A stretch of DNA of 64,000 bases from Hemileia vastatrix. Its lineage: Eukaryota; Basidiomycota; Pucciniomycetes; Pucciniales; Zaghouaniaceae. Numbering within the stretch: the first letter of the stretch is position 1; each line of letters opens with the position of its first letter. This document shows, in pieces, positions 61,030 through 64,000 of the stretch. A program made the translations under genes and the position numbers. The DNA lies in contig JASXTE010000002.1 in NCBI GenBank assembly GCA_030280995.1, positions 7,237,183-7,301,182 on the forward strand, read 5' to 3'. The notes under the pieces are model-generated. The model made no database searches. It was not told where the DNA came from and saw only the letters and a list, made by a program, of their open reading frames with translations.

Positions 61030-61700
61030 TGTTTATTCAAACTTAAAGTATCTTCAGCTGAAAGGACAGTGGATTCAAATAAACCTAACCTAAATTCTGA
61101 CTCTAAATTTCAAATTTGCACAAAAACTTGAACAGTGATGATGAAAAGTCCAAAAAGAGGGAGATAAAAGCCTAGATAATAATTAGATAAGGGTTTAAGA
61201 AACCTTACTCTCTAATTATGCAATATAAAAACGTAAAATAAGATAAGTGAAATTTGGATAAAAAGGCTCAACTTCAAAGGTCAAAATCTCAGCAACCACT
61301 GAACCTAATTCAAACCTGTTTGTGGAAAATGAGAGATAGGCTTTAGTAGAATCTTCAGTTAAAGTACATGTGATTTACATAAACATAAACCTAATTTGTT
61401 ACATAAAAAATGAAATAAAAATTTTTATTGGGAAAAAAAGGCTCAAATTTAACAGTTAATATCTCAGCATCCACTGAACCAAATTTTAATCTATTTGTGG
61501 GAAATGAAAGGTAGCCTTCAGGAGAATCTTCAGTAAAAAGAAAATTAGATTTGAATAGGTCTAACCCTAATCTGAGTCTGATTTTTAAAATTTTCCAAAA
61601 AGTCGAAAAGTGGTAATGGAGATGAGAACAAAAAGAGGTTAATAAGTTCACTGATATCTGGATGAGAGTCATACATTTATTCAAGTATGAGATTTTCATA
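61030..61700. repeat. Three diverged tandem units
   Basis: Segments containing ATCTTCAG[C/T]..A and CTCAGCA[A/T]CCACTGAACC recur at about 61048, 61351 and 61526, the last two 175 bp apart. The frame at 61391-61699 is a shadow. Confidence 0.65.
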
Positions 61701-61714
61701 AAAGGAGTGAGATA

Positions 61715-62386
61715 TCATATAGGTGTGAAAATAAGGAGATGAAACTTACCTTGATTGAAAAGTAGGAGAAATAGAGTGAGAAAGATTGATGTTGGAATTG
61801 TGGGGAAATTGAATATGGAGTAAGTGAAATGTATAAAGAATGTGCAATGTATGTGTTTAGATGAAATGGAGACAAAAAACGTGAAATGGTGGAAAGCGGG
61901 GATAATGGCCATGCTAAGGAGGGATGAAGAGTAGGGTGATGGAGCTAAAAAAGAAAGTAAAGAGGGAGAGAAAAAAAGGTTAATTTTACCATTTAAATCA
62001 AAAATAACCACTTACAAAAAATAAAAAAAAACAGAAAAAAAACAAAAAAAAATTATAATTAGTAATCAAAAAATCAAATAAAAGAATGAAATGACTTACC
62101 TGGAGAGATGAGATGAGAAAATAAATGAAACCAAATTGTTTGAGGGATGTTGGAGGAGAAGAGGAAAAGGATATGAGGGATAAATGAAAAAAACAGTGAA
62201 AAATTATGCCATTGCAGAAAATATGTAATGTCATGTTGAGCTGGTGAAAGAAAACTGATGAGCCATCCAAAAAAGAGTTATACACCGTAAATTCCAAAAA
62301 AAAAATGAATATGCAACAAACAAACATACCAAGCCAAGTGAATAAAGTATAAAAAGCAGACATTTGGAGAGTATGAAAACAAAAAA
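61715..62386. other. 3' flank of HARBI1 copy 3
   Basis: Homologous to the flanks of copies 1 and 2, including the purine-rich tract at about 61900-61990 and a GACTTACCTGGAGAGATGAG segment. No gene is seen. Confidence 0.55.
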
Positions 62387-63541
62387 TTAAAAGGCCTGTG
62401 TGTCAAAATGGTTGAGGGTGATTGGCATAATGACAGAGTGTATGCCAGTTGAATGAATGTTTTGTGATTCAAGGGAGGGGAGAGCTGGCGCTATTTCAGG
62501 ATCCCCTTCATAAATATCAATACACTCATCCTTTAAATCATCTAGGATATTTTGGGGTATAACACAAGTCATTATCTAATGATTTTCAGTTTTTATTTCC
62601 ATCTTTTTTTGAAATTGGATTCTGAGCTCCCAGAGATTAGAAAATCTTCCCTTTAAAATCCCAATAGCATGTTCAATTAGTAATCTTGATTATGCAAGAT
62701 GATAATTGAAAGTTGTTTTTAAGTCATATTCTAAAGTTGCACCTTGGAAAGCAGGTATAATGTATTTTCCACTTGCATATTCTGAGTCTGCAAGGAGGTA
62801 CTGAGATTTGTCACAGTATTGGTCAGGATTTTGAGAAATATTCATTCTTTGGAACATGGAAGAGTTATGACATGAGCCAGGGCAGCCACTATGAAAAGAA
62901 TTTAACTTTTTATTGATATCACAAACAAGTTGAACAGCAATAAAGTATCTGGAAAGAAAATAAAAAGTTAGTTCATGAAGAGAAACTTGTGAACATTTTA
63001 ATGAAACCTTTTTTTCAATCAAAAAAATGGTTGCCATAATGAGCAGGCTCTTGGCTCAAAGGTATAGTTGTACCATCAACAACACCTACAAAGCCAGGGA
63101 AACCTTCATCTTGCATTACTTGAGAGGTTCAAGTTGCTTTTCTGGAGTTGGCCAATAAAGTGTTTGAGACTTGAGAGAAAGGATAGCAATCATGCAGCGC
63201 ATGCTGTATAATATGACAGTACCGTATCCTGTGGTAAAGAAATTATCTAAATGTCTTACAGAAGCACCATTACCATTTGAAATAAAGAGACATAGTGCAA
63301 CAGGAAGTTGAAAGGCAGGATTACTCTGTCTGTTATGGGAATTATTATGGAAGATAGGATTATTGGAGATGAGTAGAGAAATTTTGAAAAAATAATCAGG
63401 AAAAGTTTGAAAATGTTGTGTGAAGTTTAAAGGAGGAATTTTGATAATTGAGGCAAGATCATATCTGGGATCATGATTAAGATTTAGCCCCCTTGGGATG
63501 ATGTAACACTGTGGCAGTCTATAGCTTATTAGGGCACTCAA
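62387..63541 (-). pseudogene. HARBI1-like Harbinger transposase (copy 3, in element B)
   Basis: The minus-strand frame has RYDLASIIKIPPLNFTQHF, CLFISNGNGASVRHLDN and MRCMIAILSLKSQTLYWP. A frameshift near 63117 leads to GVVDGTTIPLSQEP (first Asp). After an intron (about 63010-62950) come AVQLVCDINKKLNSF, GSCHNSSMFQRM (second Asp changed to Asn), DSEYASGKYIIPAF and IEHAIGILKGRFSNL (Glu). The lost Asp and the stops make it inactive. The N-terminal start is not preserved. Confidence 0.88.
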
Positions 63542-64000
63542 TTTTATTACAAAGAGTTTTGGGCAAATGATTACAGAGATTGTAAAGGCGAATATAATTT
63601 TAAATGTTTACTTTAAAAGAAATTGTGTATTAAAAGTGGTTAAAAAGGGTTAATGTTATGGGTCAAGATTCAACAAATAGTTACCAGACAGGAAATGCAA
63701 GTATAGATTTAAAAGTGCATGGAAATTAAATTTAGGGGTCTCAAGAGCCTTTGAAATTTTTTTTGAATTTTTAAAATTTTTCAAAATTTTTTAATAATTT
63801 TATAAAGTATTTTTGGTTATTTTTTATTTTGCATAATTTGCTCAACTTTGATAATTTTTTACTATATGAATAAAGCTGCGCAGGCTACAAAAATCAGGAT
63901 AGATTGAAAAGGAGAAGAAGCTATATCATCTTTTATTTTTAGATTTTTTATTAATATTTTAAAGGTTCTGATTGAGTCCATAAGTCCTTACAAGCTCCAG
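63542..64000. other. Upstream end of element B, nothing recognised
   Basis: AT-rich; a degraded HARBI1 N-terminus (CPKLFVIKLSALISYR) extends slightly beyond 63541. No AGGGGG-type terminus is visible before the window ends. Confidence 0.4.

Larger units (their letters stand above)
56112..64000 (-). mobile_element. Harbinger element B, inverted relative of A
   Basis: The end at 56112 reads AGGGGGTATTAATATTGACC, then AATTAATTGGGG as in element A's right end. Gene order is the mirror of A: Myb-like (+), TET/JBP-like (-), HARBI1 (-). The other end is not seen before the window stops. It is more decayed than A, and a MITE sits in its Myb gene. Confidence 0.75.

Overview
The window looks like repeat-dominated genomic DNA of a basidiomycete fungus, most probably a rust (Pucciniales). 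The reasons are strong AT-richness, short GT-AG introns, a rust-type Ty3 gag, several TET/JBP-like 2OG-Fe(II) dioxygenase genes, a Tnp2-type transposase, and a cardiolipin synthase relic with short introns. No intact single-copy host gene was found. Almost everything is mobile element in mobile element, and several junctions can be read to the base from target-site duplications (TSDs).

Layout. (1) 24-254 and 5416-6005 are two halves of a gag-like relic, split by a decayed Ty1/copia element (255-5410, TSD ATATG). (2) A degenerate HARBI1 (PIF/Harbinger) transposase gene lies on the minus strand. Its 5' part is at 44316-44558 and its 3' part at 6776-7798. A Ty3/chromovirus-like element, 7799-44310, separates them (TSD GAAGT, two 806-bp LTRs). 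(3) The Ty3 element is itself cut at its RT/RNase H junction by a 26,874-bp DNA transposon, 10649-37522 (TSD AAT, CACTA-like inverted ends). A solo LTR (40629-41741, TSD CAAAT) sits in its gag.

(4) The 26.9-kb element carries a Rad5/HLTF-like SNF2 ATPase, a Tnp2-family transposase, two paralogous uncharacterised proteins, a further unknown multi-exon gene, and a TET/JBP-like dioxygenase. It also carries a 2-kb array of about 20 palindromes, a tight array of about a dozen hairpins, and a long AT-rich gene desert. (5) From 44865 onward a polypyrimidine microsatellite array of ATTATCTTTT-like units is interrupted by Harbinger element A (47241-55313) and followed by an inverted relative, element B (56112 to the window end). 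Both have the same three-gene plan: HARBI1 transposase, TET/JBP-like dioxygenase, and a Myb/SANT-like coiled-coil protein. Element A also holds a relic of cardiolipin synthase. Element B is pierced by a 250-bp CACTA-type MITE (56484-56733, TSD ATT) whose ends resemble those of the 26.9-kb element.

How the genes fit together. Each DNA transposon family pairs a transposase with a DNA-binding or remodelling partner and a predicted nucleic-acid 5-methylpyrimidine dioxygenase. The inferred theme is mobile DNA that carries its own chromatin or demethylation functions. Most coding copies here carry nonsense codons or frameshifts. In the 26.9-kb element these are mostly explicable as C-to-T changes, while its dioxygenase keeps its predicted iron-binding residues.
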